Assembly (NCBI RefSeq): GCF_006159205.1
Contig: NZ_CP040812.1
Span: 2,976,001-3,040,000, forward strand
Direction of reading: 5' to 3'
From: Antarcticibacterium flavum
GTDB lineage: Bacteria > Bacteroidota > Bacteroidia > Flavobacteriales > Flavobacteriaceae
Length of the DNA: 64,000 bases
This document shows positions 1-7,375 of this stretch, piece after piece. Numbering within the stretch: the stretch's first letter is position 1; the number at the start of each line of letters is the position of its first letter. Made by a program: the position numbers and the translations under genes. Below the pieces are notes generated by a model. It ran no database searches and was not told where the DNA came from. It saw only the letters and a program-made list of their open reading frames with translations.

Positions 1-320
1 CAGGAAATTCTCAAAACGGAAAAGCTGGAAGCAAACTACCAGGTTGGGGATCATGTTCCAAATGAATTGGTGTGTATGGTCAACAACGCCTATATGGGTA
101 AATCTCAAATGCCTGTACCTGTTAATGGTAAAACATACTATGGCTGTTGTGAGATGTGCGTGGGAAAGCTAACTAATGAAGAAACTTCCGCATTTCAATA
201 GATCCATTCAGTGGTGCCACGGTAGATAAAGCCACTGCATTTATAGTCCTCCAGCATGAAAATGGAAATGTGGCATATTTTGAATCTGAACAAAATTACA
301 AGTCGCACATTAGTAAATAA
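1..320 (+). pseudogene. MlpB/TRASH-like metal-binding protein, 5'-truncated and frameshifted
   Basis: From base 1 the frame reads a close relative of the intact lipoprotein at 34780: QVGDHVPNELVCMVNNAYMG and then YYGCCEMCVGKL. It stops at a TAG around base 201. The same protein continues in another frame as DPFSG, then VDKATAF, then AYFESEQNY, down to a TAA at 318-320. A net -1 indel near 190-200 therefore splits the gene. The 5' end, with any signal peptide, lies outside the window. The Cys-Cys-x-x-Cys cluster matches the intact copy, so a periplasmic copper-binding role is inferred from that gene and its context. Confidence 0.8.
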
Positions 321-382
321 GACGGAAGGTTTTTCCAACCAAGACCTTTATTTTTTAGTTAACTGAAGAATATTTTAAAAAA

Positions 383-717
383 ATGAGAGAAGTTAAGGCA
401 TTTGTCAGGCATGAAAGACTCAATGAAGATATAAAGGGACAGCGCAATAAAACTTTAAAAGTATAACGATAATTGAAGTAGAAGGGACCGGCAGCATTAC
501 CAGTCGTAAAGCACAACCATCCTTTAATTTCACTGTCACTCATAATAAAATGGCCAAGTTAGAATTGGTCTGTAAGCAGGAAGATGTTCAAAATATTGTT
601 GAGATTATCAACAAGAATGGCAGTACAGGAGAAATAGGAGACGGTATAATTTACATCACTATGGTGGAAGAAATTTTCAAAGTGACAACAGGAGAAAGCA
701 GTCGGTATGAACTTTAG
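383..717 (+). pseudogene. P-II family (GlnB-like) regulator, frameshifted
   Basis: An ATG at 383 opens a 27-codon frame (MREVKAFVRHERLNEDIKG) that ends at TAA 464-466. Reading on in the next frame from 466 gives TIIEVEGTGSI, KMAKLELVCKQEDV, IVEIINKNGSTG and GDGIIYI, ending at TAG 715-717. This is the normal P-II order: beta1, the ITVIEVEG strand, a shortened T-loop, the VEIIxKxGxTGxxGDGxI ATP-binding stretch and a C-terminal tail. One missing nucleotide near 464 explains the break. P-II-like proteins are known to be encoded beside heavy-metal efflux genes; a role here is inferred from that and from the neighbours. Confidence 0.8.
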
Positions 718-766
718 ATTTTAGGAAGACAAAGTTTAAAACTGCAGCCTCCAAATAAGGCGTGGC

Positions 767-931
767 ATGGCAACGTACAGAAAATGTAGAAGAGAACAAA
801 AAAAAAGGTTGAAAGAGAGAAACAAAAAGCCTTCTAAGAGAATAACTACGACGGACAAAATTGTTGCTTTCCTATCCTTTCTTATAATATTCCTTTTGGC
901 AGTTTACGGAGCTTTTCTAAGAGATACGTGA
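767..931 (+). CDS. Small single-pass membrane protein, 54 aa (paralogue of 28750-28911)
   Basis: The frame from ATG 767 to TGA 929-931 gives a very basic N-terminus (YRKCRREQKKRLKERNKK), then a short TTTDK linker and one hydrophobic segment at about residues 32-49, ending LRDT. The gene at 28750 has the same build: an RKFKREQKKKKK start, an ITKKDK linker, one membrane segment and a tiny tail. Both lie in copper clusters. I do not recognise a family. The predicted topology puts the charged N-terminus in the cytoplasm. It follows the decayed P-II gene by 49 nt. Conservation of two copies supports it being real. Confidence 0.55.
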   Translation: MATYRKCRREQKKRLKERNKKPSKRITTTDKIVAFLSFLIIFLLAVYGAFLRDT

Positions 932-995
932 TCTTTTTTATTCGCATCCTACCTTTAAAGGTGGTATTTTTTAAAAGTTTATTTCAAAGAGGTGG

Positions 996-1045
996 CATAA
1001 TATGATATATATCATATTATGGATTACGAGAATGTTTTAAATTCG
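996..1045 (+). promoter_or_regulatory. Palindromic operator (FNR/CRP-like) with -7-like element
   Basis: Positions 996-1021 form a perfect 26-nt palindrome whose centre is TATGATATATATCATA (1001-1016). The inner TGAT-N4-ATCA matches the general FNR/CRP-family half-site spacing. A TAAATTCG (TAnnTTTG with one mismatch) lies at 1038-1045, so the palindrome centre is 29.5 nt upstream of it. The same core and the same 29.5-nt distance occur at 18734-18778. With a start site a few bases after the -7 element, the operator would sit near -42, the class II activator position. It precedes the Usp gene at 1192. Confidence 0.55.
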
Positions 1046-1191
1046 AAGAAGATTAAATTACTCTGGTAATACAAAACTCGGCCACACGATAACTTTTACA
1101 ACTAATGGACCGGAAAACTTTGTCCCCTGGGAATTGTCGTCGTGACAATGAATAAAAAAATTGTAAAAATCAATTCTAAAATTTCAAAGTA

Positions 1192-2028
1192 ATGAATAAT
1201 ATACTCGTACCAACTAATTTTTCTAAAAACTGTAGAAAAGCTGAAGAGCTGGGCATAAAAATGGCTAAACTTTACAATGCAGAGATTCACTTTTTACACT
1301 TGATGAACACTCCTGTAGACTGGGTCAATTTAGATAAACAAAAAGAACTCAGGTATCCAGAAACTGCAAGAAATATAGGAAGTGCAAGAGCAGATTTGAG
1401 AGAACTTGAGAAACAAGCGGAACGAGAGGGATTAAGATGTAGAGTTTTTCTGGAATTTAACGGAGACCTTGATAATATTCTAAATCACAGTGGTCATTTC
1501 AAACATGATTTTATAATCACCGGGAGCAGTGGTACCAAAGGTGGAATTCGAGAGCTGTTGGGAAGCAACGTGGAAGAAATAGTAAGAAAAGCGGATGTGC
1601 CTGTAATTGTGGTCAAAGACCAGGAGGTGTGTTTCCCTTTTAAGAATATTTTGTTCGTGTCTAATTTTGAGGAAGATGTAACAGAAGCTTTTACGCGGGT
1701 AAAGTCAATTGCTGATAAATGCCTTGCCCGAATCCATTTATTAAAGGTAAACACAGAGAAGAATTACAACAATATCGAGTCAGGCTTAAAGCCTTTACAG
1801 AAATTTGTTGAAAAATTCCCCAGTTTGAAGGATTACTCATTGAATGTGTACAACGAACCTGGCGTGGAAAAAGGTATCAATAACTATCTGCAGTACAAAA
1901 ATGCCGATTTGATCGCGATGTGTACCCATGGGCGCACAGGGTTTTTGAGTCTTTTCTCCAGTAGTACTGTAGAAAAGGTAACAAATCATTCAGACTTGCC
2001 GGTGATGACTATTAGGATAGAGCGATGA
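1192..2028 (+). CDS. Tandem universal stress protein (UspA family)
   Basis: This 278-aa protein holds two Usp domains, about 1-141 and 148-278. Each starts with a hydrophobic strand (MNNILVPTNF; FKNILFVSNF) and ends with a nucleotide-binding loop: TGSSGTKGG before LLGSNVEEIV, and CTHGRTGF before SSSTVEKV. The G-x-x-G pattern suggests the ATP-binding subgroup. The ATG at 1192 is the natural start. The gene overlaps the following ATP-cone pseudogene by 4 nt (ATGA), so the two were one operon. The FNR-like palindrome about 175 nt upstream suggests control by oxygen or redox state. The C-terminal part is closely related to the end of the chimeric gene at 11539. Confidence 0.9.
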   Translation: MNNILVPTNFSKNCRKAEELGIKMAKLYNAEIHFLHLMNTPVDWVNLDKQKELRYPETARNIGSARADLRELEKQAEREGLRCRVFLEFNGDLDNILNHSGHFKHDFIITGSSGTKGGIRELLGSNVEEIVRKADVPVIVVKDQEVCFPFKNILFVSNFEEDVTEAFTRVKSIADKCLARIHLLKVNTEKNYNNIESGLKPLQKFVEKFPSLKDYSLNVYNEPGVEKGINNYLQYKNADLIAMCTHGRTGFLSLFSSSTVEKVTNHSDLPVMTIRIER

Positions 2029-2821
2029 GAGGAGCGGCACAAATCAGGAAGTACTCAGGAGAATTGGAAGCTTTTGACATAAGTAAGCTCCAAAAATCTT
2101 TAAATCGCGCCGGAGCCGATAGCAATCAGGTGAAAACAATTTCTAAAAAGGTGCAGGAAGAAATTTTTGATTGGATAAGTTCAAAACAAATATACCAGGT
2201 GGCATTTAAAATGCTTCAAGACCATTCTCGTGTTAATGCATCAAAATACAAATTAAAAAAAGCTTTGATGGAGTTGGGCCCCTCCGGAGATCCATTCGGA
2301 AGATTGTGGGAAAATTACTGGACGCTGAGGGCTTTCAACCCGAGGTTGGGGTCGTGGTCCAAGGGCATTGTGTCTCGCATGAAATCGACGTCATCGCAGA
2401 AAAGGAAAACCGTCACTACATGATAGAATGTAAGTACCATAGTGACCAGGGGAGAATTTGTAATGAAAAAATTCCTTTGTACATCCAGTCGAGATTCCTT
2501 GATCTAAAAGAACAATGGACACGCCAGCAGGGATACAAAGAGAAAATTCACTAGGGCGCAGTTTATAATAACACCCGGTTTTCGAAGGAGGCAATTCAAG
2601 GACCGAATAGACAGCGCAGGTCTGCATCCGGTAACAGCCCTTGTAAATCTTTCTAAGGCAGAAAAAGTAATACTACTGAAAAAGGAATTGTGCTATGCAG
2701 AGAACTACAGGAGAATCCCAGCGTACTTAAGGAAATGAATGTTGGTGAAAATGGGTTGATCAAAATTTTAGAAGATTCGAGGAAACTCTGTGGAGTCAAA
2801 GAAACGGTTTGGCATGACTAA
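2025..2821 (+). pseudogene. ATP-cone / PD-(D/E)XK nuclease-like protein, multiply disrupted
   Basis: This is a decayed copy of the intact gene at 11914. It starts with the ATP-cone (IRKYSGELEAFDISKLQKSL, then ALMELGPSG). A frameshift near 2300 leads to a second frame with the nuclease core (HEIDVIAEKENRHYMIECKY, then HSDQG), which ends at an in-frame TAG at 2552-2554. Homology continues (GAVYNNTRF, KEAIQ). About 25 codons are then missing relative to the intact copy before DRIDSAGLHPVTAL, and another frameshift precedes GIVLCRELQENPSVL and ILEDSRKLC, ending at TAA 2819-2821. At least two frameshifts, one stop and one deletion make it non-functional. Confidence 0.85.
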
Positions 2822-2930
2822 TAAAAACCTCACCACACCTGATGTTTAAAATACATTCCTTCAACTACAATGATTTGGATTGGGAATGGGTTCATTAAAG
2901 TTGTAATAAATGTTAACTAAAATAAAAATC

Positions 2931-3488
2931 ATGAAATCACTACTAATTGTTTTATCGGCCATTGGACTTTTAAGCTTAAACAGTTGCAAGTCAACCTTCA
3001 ATGCAACCGAGACATTGCAGGTTGAAGAAAATAGAACTGCCATTTATCAAGAAATCATTTCAAACCCTGTTCAGTTAACCAATTTCCTCAGTGAGGTACA
3101 AAAAAGCGAGGAGGCCAAAAAGATATTGATGAAAGTTCACATGGAACAGATGGAATCTGGAAATATGAAAATGATGATGGAGAAAAACCCTGAAATGAAG
3201 GAAAAAATGCAATCCCATTTTCAGATGATGATGGAAAAAAATCCGGAAATGATGCAAAAGATGCAATCAAAAGTGCTCAATAAAATGATGGAGAGTGAAA
3301 AGGGACGTGAAATGCTGATGGATGAAATCCATAACAACAAAATGATGACTAATCAGATGAAAACGAAGATGATGCAAATGATGAATGAAAACCCAGAAAT
3401 GATGAAAGAAATGATGCAAAAGATGATGGAGAAAAATCCTGAAATGAAAGAGAAGATGAAAGAAAAAATGAAAAATAAAGGACAATAA
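2931..3488 (+). CDS. Methionine-rich lipoprotein, likely periplasmic Cu(I) binder
   Basis: The start at ATG 2931 gives a lipoprotein signal (MKSLLIVLSAIGLLSLNSCK) with the lipid-anchored Cys at residue 19; an upstream in-frame ATG at 2910 would only add seven residues before it. The 185-aa product is helical and very Met-rich, with four degenerate repeats of the form MM(M/N)EKNPEM(K/M)xxM around residues 80-180. MxxM/MM clusters are typical soft-metal ligands in copper proteins. It sits in a run of copper-associated small genes. I know no named family, and the function is inferred from composition and context. Confidence 0.75.
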   Translation: MKSLLIVLSAIGLLSLNSCKSTFNATETLQVEENRTAIYQEIISNPVQLTNFLSEVQKSEEAKKILMKVHMEQMESGNMKMMMEKNPEMKEKMQSHFQMMMEKNPEMMQKMQSKVLNKMMESEKGREMLMDEIHNNKMMTNQMKTKMMQMMNENPEMMKEMMQKMMEKNPEMKEKMKEKMKNKGQ

Positions 3489-3556
3489 ATCCCTGCCCTA
3501 AAGATTGGTATAACTACAATTCAAAACCATTTATCAACTATTAAAACTATATAATT

Positions 3557-3755
3557 ATGATGATGTGGTCGTGGATATTGATACCGGTTGTTCTTGTATT
3601 GGTCGTATTTCTGTACAATAGAAATAATAGACAAAACACAGAGAAGAATGAGAATCCAATGGATATTCTGGACAGGCGTTTCGGCAGTTAAAGATGGTAA
3701 CAATAAAATCGAAAAAGAGATGAGGAGCGAGGACTGTATAGGATCCTGTAATTAA
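3557..3755 (+). pseudogene. SHOCT-domain small membrane protein, truncated
   Basis: ATG 3557 opens a 44-aa frame with an N-terminal membrane segment (MWSWILIPVVLVLVVFLY), a polar linker and the beginning of a SHOCT motif (NPMDILDRRFGS), ending at TAA 3689-3691. Intact SHOCT proteins continue with a motif like YAKGEISKEEFEE, as in the gene at 4648. Downstream another frame carries a partly similar charged stretch (KDGNNKIEKEMRSED) to a TAA at 3753-3755. The C-terminal half therefore appears lost through a frameshift. A short functional protein is not excluded. Confidence 0.5.
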
Positions 3756-3829
3756 TGATGGAAGAAAACGGCGTAAATAGGGCAAATATGCATACAAATT
3801 AGTACAAAATGTAAATTAAATAAAAACAA

Positions 3830-4033
3830 ATGAAACTTATAATAATCACTGTTATTCTTTTAGCATTGGCAGTTGCTGGAATAGCTATAAAAATTTGGGC
3901 TAAAAGGGATGGTAAGTTTGCAGGAACCTGTGCAAGCCAAAACCCTAAGCTCAATAAAAATGGCGAGCCCTGTAGTTTTTGTGGGAAAACGCCTGAAAAG
4001 TTTAAAGACTGTGATGAGCCTCAACATACTTAA
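3830..4033 (+). CDS. Small membrane protein with Cys-rich tail, 67 aa
   Basis: It has one N-terminal membrane segment (residues 2-22), then a positively charged turn (KIWAKRDGKFAG) and a tail with four cysteines: TCASQNP, PCSFCGK and KDCDEP. The order of a membrane helix, K-x-x-G-x-C and then a C-x-x-C pair is reminiscent of the NqrM (DUF539) maturation factor, but the resemblance is only architectural. It is followed 93 nt later by the DUF2933-like gene in the copper cluster. A metal-binding or metal-cluster role is inferred from the cysteines. Confidence 0.6.
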   Translation: MKLIIITVILLALAVAGIAIKIWAKRDGKFAGTCASQNPKLNKNGEPCSFCGKTPEKFKDCDEPQHT

Positions 4034-4126
4034 TGGGCAATGTTCAAGTGTCAAAATTGATACTTCAGAACGAGGCCCCAAAGACTGTTACAGATGTTTT
4101 AAAAACTAAACTAAAAATTGATAACA

Positions 4127-4396
4127 ATGAAAAACAATCACTGGATATGGATGGTCATCGGTTGTGGCCTACCACTACTGATCATTTTTTTAGCGCCATC
4201 TTTTGGTATAGGCGGAGGCTCTTCTCTGTTCATTTTTATTCTTTTTATGTTCGCTATCCATATGTTTATGCCGCACGGGTCTCACGGCCACGGAGGGCAC
4301 AAACACAATAATGGAAACCCTAATGGTCACGACCATACTCAAAAGCACTCAAACGATGATTCAACAGAAAAAACAAAAGAAAATCAACATCATTAA
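4127..4396 (+). CDS. DUF2933-like small membrane protein with His-rich tail
   Basis: The ATG at 4127 is chosen over an in-frame TTG at 4118. The 89-aa product has two membrane segments (WMVIGCGLPLLIIFLAPSFG; SSLFIFILFMFAIHMFM) and a hydrophilic tail with many histidines (HGSHGHGGHKH and later HDHTQKH). The GCGLPLL signature and the length fit the DUF2933 group found with heavy-metal genes. The tail could bind Cu or Zn. It is 12 nt upstream of the CopZ-like gene, so probably the same transcript. Confidence 0.7.
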   Translation: MKNNHWIWMVIGCGLPLLIIFLAPSFGIGGGSSLFIFILFMFAIHMFMPHGSHGHGGHKHNNGNPNGHDHTQKHSNDDSTEKTKENQHH

Positions 4397-4408
4397 AAAC
4401 TAAATACA

Positions 4409-4621
4409 ATGAAACAAAATTTTCAAATTAACGGAATCAGTTGCGGTGGATGTGTAGCAAGAGTAAAAAAGACTTTGGAAGAACATCCCAACATCGAAAA
4501 GGCAGAAATCTCGCTAACGCCAAAAGGCACTACAAAAATTACTATGAACGAATCCCTTTCGGTTGCCGAACTACAAAAGCAGCTTGATAGGCTCAATGGT
4601 TACACAATTACAGCAATTTAA
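4409..4621 (+). CDS. copZ: CopZ-like HMA copper chaperone
   Basis: This 70-aa single HMA domain carries the metal-binding motif GISCGGCVARV with Cys12 and Cys15, and ends in the usual beta-strand (YTITAI). Proteins of this size carry Cu(I) in the cytosol to P-type ATPases. Two candidate ATPases are in the island (CopB at 16097, four-HMA CopA at 44022). It sits between the DUF2933 and SHOCT genes in a tight co-directional run. Mercury or zinc specificity cannot be ruled out from sequence. Confidence 0.85.
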   Translation: MKQNFQINGISCGGCVARVKKTLEEHPNIEKAEISLTPKGTTKITMNESLSVAELQKQLDRLNGYTITAI

Positions 4622-4647
4622 CAATAACAATTTAAAAACTAAAAATT

Positions 4648-4866
4648 ATGTATCTATATGACGGACATTTTGGAGGAATGCACCTAGTATGGTGGATTAT
4701 ATGGATCATATTTCTTGCCTGGATATTCTTTATCCCGGCAGATATTCCATATCAAAGAACAAAGAAAGACAGTCCTCTGGATATCCTTAAAAAACGCTAT
4801 GCAAAAGGCGAAATATCTAAGGAAGAATTTGAAGAATCAAAAAAGGTTTTAACCTCAGACAACTAA
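4648..4866 (+). CDS. SHOCT-domain small membrane protein
   Basis: The 72-aa product has one membrane segment (about residues 12-30, WWIIWIIFLAWIFFIP) and a C-terminal SHOCT motif (LDILKKRYAKGEISKEEFEE). SHOCT domains end many small bacterial membrane proteins and are thought to aid oligomerisation. The gene lies 26 nt after the CopZ-like gene and 16 nt before the DUF5676 gene, the usual neighbourhood in Bacteroidota metal islands. A truncated relative is at 3557. Confidence 0.85.
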   Translation: MYLYDGHFGGMHLVWWIIWIIFLAWIFFIPADIPYQRTKKDSPLDILKKRYAKGEISKEEFEESKKVLTSDN

Positions 4867-4882
4867 TCTAAACTTATAAATC

Positions 4883-5161
4883 ATGTATCGTTTAAACGTA
4901 AAAAAACTCGGATTTGCCTTCGGCCTTACGGGAGCACTAATTTATTTGGGATGTATGATCGTAATGGCAACAGCAGGACAGGATGGAACAATTACTTTTT
5001 TCAACAGCCTAATACATGGTTTGGACACTACCAGCATTATTAGAATGGATGTACCATTGCTGGAAGCGTTCTTTGGCATTATACAAACGTTTATTTTAGG
5101 TTGGCTTATAGGTGCTTGCATTGGTGCTTTTTATAATGCGCAGATAAAGTTAAAAGAGTAA
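4883..5161 (+). CDS. DUF5676 family membrane protein
   Basis: The 92-aa protein has two predicted membrane helices (residues 9-30, FAFGLTGALIYLGCMIVM; residues 63-84, FFGIIQTFILGWLIGACIG), with a polar loop carrying an SLIHGLDTTS stretch. Length, the NVKKLGFAFG start and the GWLIGACIGAFYN end fit DUF5676, a small family without known activity that travels with SHOCT and heavy-metal genes. It is probably co-transcribed with its neighbours on both sides (16 and 10 nt gaps). Confidence 0.8.
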   Translation: MYRLNVKKLGFAFGLTGALIYLGCMIVMATAGQDGTITFFNSLIHGLDTTSIIRMDVPLLEAFFGIIQTFILGWLIGACIGAFYNAQIKLKE

Positions 5162-5171
5162 AATAAGACTT

Positions 5172-5879
5172 ATGCAGAACGTCTGGTTTATATGGTCGTT
5201 AATAATTTTGGCACTTTGGGCAATAACCTATTTGTCAAAAAAGGGGCATAGAAAAGAAATGCTCAAAATGAGCCTTATTACTATGCCCTTTGGGTTGACA
5301 GAACCCTTGTTTGTGCCGGAATATTGGTTTCCACCCTCGCTGTTTGATTTGGCCAAGAAAACCGGCTTTGACATTGAGAGTCTCATTTTCTCTTTCGCTA
5401 TTGGTGGTATCGGGACGGTATTGTATAACCTTATATTCAAAAAAAACCTGGCAGAAATACCACAAGGCGAAAGAAGTCATAGCATGCACCGATTGCATAT
5501 TTATATCCTCTTTGTTCCAGTGATTGTATTTGTTTTACTGGCGTTTTTCACGCCACTTAATCATATTTATTGCGGCACCATTGCATTATTTTCGGGAGGT
5601 TTGGCAACATTGTACTGTCGCCCGGATTTAAAAGGAAAGATATGGGTTGGCGGATTCTTGTTTACCCTACTGTACGTCATTTATTTTGGAAGCATCTTGC
5701 TGTTCTATCCGCAATATGTGGAGTTGTACTGGAACCTCGAAAACCTGACACATATCCTTGTTTTGGGAATCCCAGTTGAAGAATTATTGTTCGCCTTCAC
5801 CTTTGGGATGTACTGGTCTGGATTGTTTGAACACTTCTATTGGCGGAAACTTATACACTTAAATAAAGCGCGTAATTAA
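5172..5879 (+). CDS. Lycopene-cyclase-domain-like integral membrane protein
   Basis: The 235-aa, roughly seven-helix protein has two related halves: TMPFGLTEPLFVPEYWFPPS in the first and GIPVEELLFAFTFGMYWSGL in the second. The P-x-E-E-x-x-F pattern resembles the CrtY(c/d)-type lycopene cyclase fold. Carotenoid genes are absent nearby, and many such proteins in metal islands have no shown cyclase activity, so only fold-level similarity is claimed. It ends a co-directional run with CopZ, SHOCT and DUF5676 genes. Confidence 0.65.
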   Translation: MQNVWFIWSLIILALWAITYLSKKGHRKEMLKMSLITMPFGLTEPLFVPEYWFPPSLFDLAKKTGFDIESLIFSFAIGGIGTVLYNLIFKKNLAEIPQGERSHSMHRLHIYILFVPVIVFVLLAFFTPLNHIYCGTIALFSGGLATLYCRPDLKGKIWVGGFLFTLLYVIYFGSILLFYPQYVELYWNLENLTHILVLGIPVEELLFAFTFGMYWSGLFEHFYWRKLIHLNKARN

Positions 5880-5974
5880 TTCGCAGTATCCAGCAACACA
5901 CTTCAAATGTTCAGTAATGATTGTAAAAGAAAAAGAAAAAAAATGAACCGATACCTAATGGTAAAAGATATTGT

Positions 5975-7363
5975 ATGAAAAATAACAGCGCACTTAACAA
6001 CTCAATGGATTCTACTTGTATGGTAGCAGATGAAATCTGTATTCCAGATTCCAAATTCCCACGAATAGTTGTCATTGGTGGAGGGTTTGCAGGTTTGGCT
6101 TTGGTAGAAAAACTAAGACATCAAAAGTTGCAAGTGGTGTTGTTCGATAAAAATAACTTTCATCAATTTCAACCTTTGTTATACCAAGTGGCTACAAGCG
6201 CGTTGGAACCGGATAGTATAGTATTTCCATTTAGAAAGCAATTCAATGGCTACAAAAATGTAGTATTCCGTTTGGTTGAAGTAGAAGAAATTCAACCCTC
6301 TTCAAATGTGATAATAACCAACAAAGGAAATGTTAATTACGATTATTTGGTGTTGGCTACAGGCACAAGCACCAATTTCTTTGGGTTAGACAAAATAGCC
6401 CAAAACAGCTTGGGAATGAAAGATATTCGCGATTCCCTAAACATCCGCCATATGATGTTGCAAAATTTGGAACAGGCGGCCATTACCTGTAACGATGAAG
6501 AACGGGATGCACTGACCAATTTCGTTATCGTTGGCGGTGGTCCGGCAGGTGTAGAAATGGCAGGAGCCTTGGCTGAATTCCGTAAATATATTTTACCGAA
6601 AGATTACCCGGAATACCCTTCTTCTATAATGAACATCTATTTGATTGAAGCCATTGATGAGTTGTTAAGCACGATGTCAGACAAAGCCTCATCAAAAACA
6701 CTAAAATATTTGGAAAATTTGAATGTAAACGTATTACTCAATGAATCCGTAAGTGATTATGACGGGGCACAGGTTATCACAAAAAGTGGCAAGTCCATTT
6801 TGGCTAAAAACCTCATCTGGACAGCAGGTGTAAAAGGACAGTTCCCAAAAGGCATTGACGAGAAACACGTGGTTAGAGGTAACCGTATCAAGACCGATAG
6901 CAATTTAAAAGTAGAGGGCTACGAAAACATATTCGCCATAGGTGACATCGCAGCTATAATTACAGAAGAAACACCAAAAGGACATCCTCAGGTAGCCCAA
7001 GCAGCCATTCAGCAAGGCAAATATCTCGGTAACTCAATACTGAATATCATAAAAGACAAACCAATTAAACCTTTCCAATATAGCGATAAAGGTTCATTAG
7101 CAACAGTAGGAAAACGCAAGGCAGTGGCAGATTTGGGTCAATTCAAATTTGCTGGATATTTCGCCTGGTTACTTTGGTCTATCGTTCACTTGATGTCCAT
7201 AAGTGGTTTTAGAAACAGATTGATGGTTGGTTTTAATTGGGCGGTAAGCTATTTCACGTATGAAAAGAGCAACCGCGTGATTATTAGGAATTTTAAAAAT
7301 AACAACACTATAGTAAAGCCTAAAGCATCCAATCTCGAAACAATTTCAAAAAACAATAATTAA
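5975..7363 (+). CDS. ndh: Type II NADH dehydrogenase (NDH-2)
   Basis: This 462-aa FAD/NADH oxidoreductase passes electrons from NADH to quinone without pumping protons and without Fe-S clusters. An N-terminal FAD Rossmann motif (VVIGGGFAGLALVEKL, about residues 32-47), a central NAD motif (FVIVGGGPAGVEMAGAL) and the second FAD motif (NIFAIGDIAA) are visible, plus AQAAIQQG, typical of NDH-2 quinone enzymes. The hydrophobic C-terminal region (FAWLLWSIVHL) fits membrane association. It begins a run with glycolytic genes, 12 nt before the GAPDH gene. An enzyme without Fe-S centres would be favoured under copper stress; that link is inference. Confidence 0.9.
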   Translation: MKNNSALNNSMDSTCMVADEICIPDSKFPRIVVIGGGFAGLALVEKLRHQKLQVVLFDKNNFHQFQPLLYQVATSALEPDSIVFPFRKQFNGYKNVVFRLVEVEEIQPSSNVIITNKGNVNYDYLVLATGTSTNFFGLDKIAQNSLGMKDIRDSLNIRHMMLQNLEQAAITCNDEERDALTNFVIVGGGPAGVEMAGALAEFRKYILPKDYPEYPSSIMNIYLIEAIDELLSTMSDKASSKTLKYLENLNVNVLLNESVSDYDGAQVITKSGKSILAKNLIWTAGVKGQFPKGIDEKHVVRGNRIKTDSNLKVEGYENIFAIGDIAAIITEETPKGHPQVAQAAIQQGKYLGNSILNIIKDKPIKPFQYSDKGSLATVGKRKAVADLGQFKFAGYFAWLLWSIVHLMSISGFRNRLMVGFNWAVSYFTYEKSNRVIIRNFKNNNTIVKPKASNLETISKNNN

Positions 7364-7375
7364 ATTTTAAAATAT

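Noticed and set aside
949..975. Terminator at ACCTTTAAAGGT
   Set aside because: A short AT-rich palindrome followed by T; too weak to separate from chance in this AT-rich spacer.
2306..2554. Separate 82-aa nuclease-like gene
   Set aside because: It is the middle piece of the disrupted ATP-cone nuclease gene, lacking both ends present in the copy at 11914.
3075..3485. His/Phe-rich minus-strand frames
   Set aside because: They mirror the Met-rich repeats of the lipoprotein gene (ATG/CAT strings) and have no start signals or family features.
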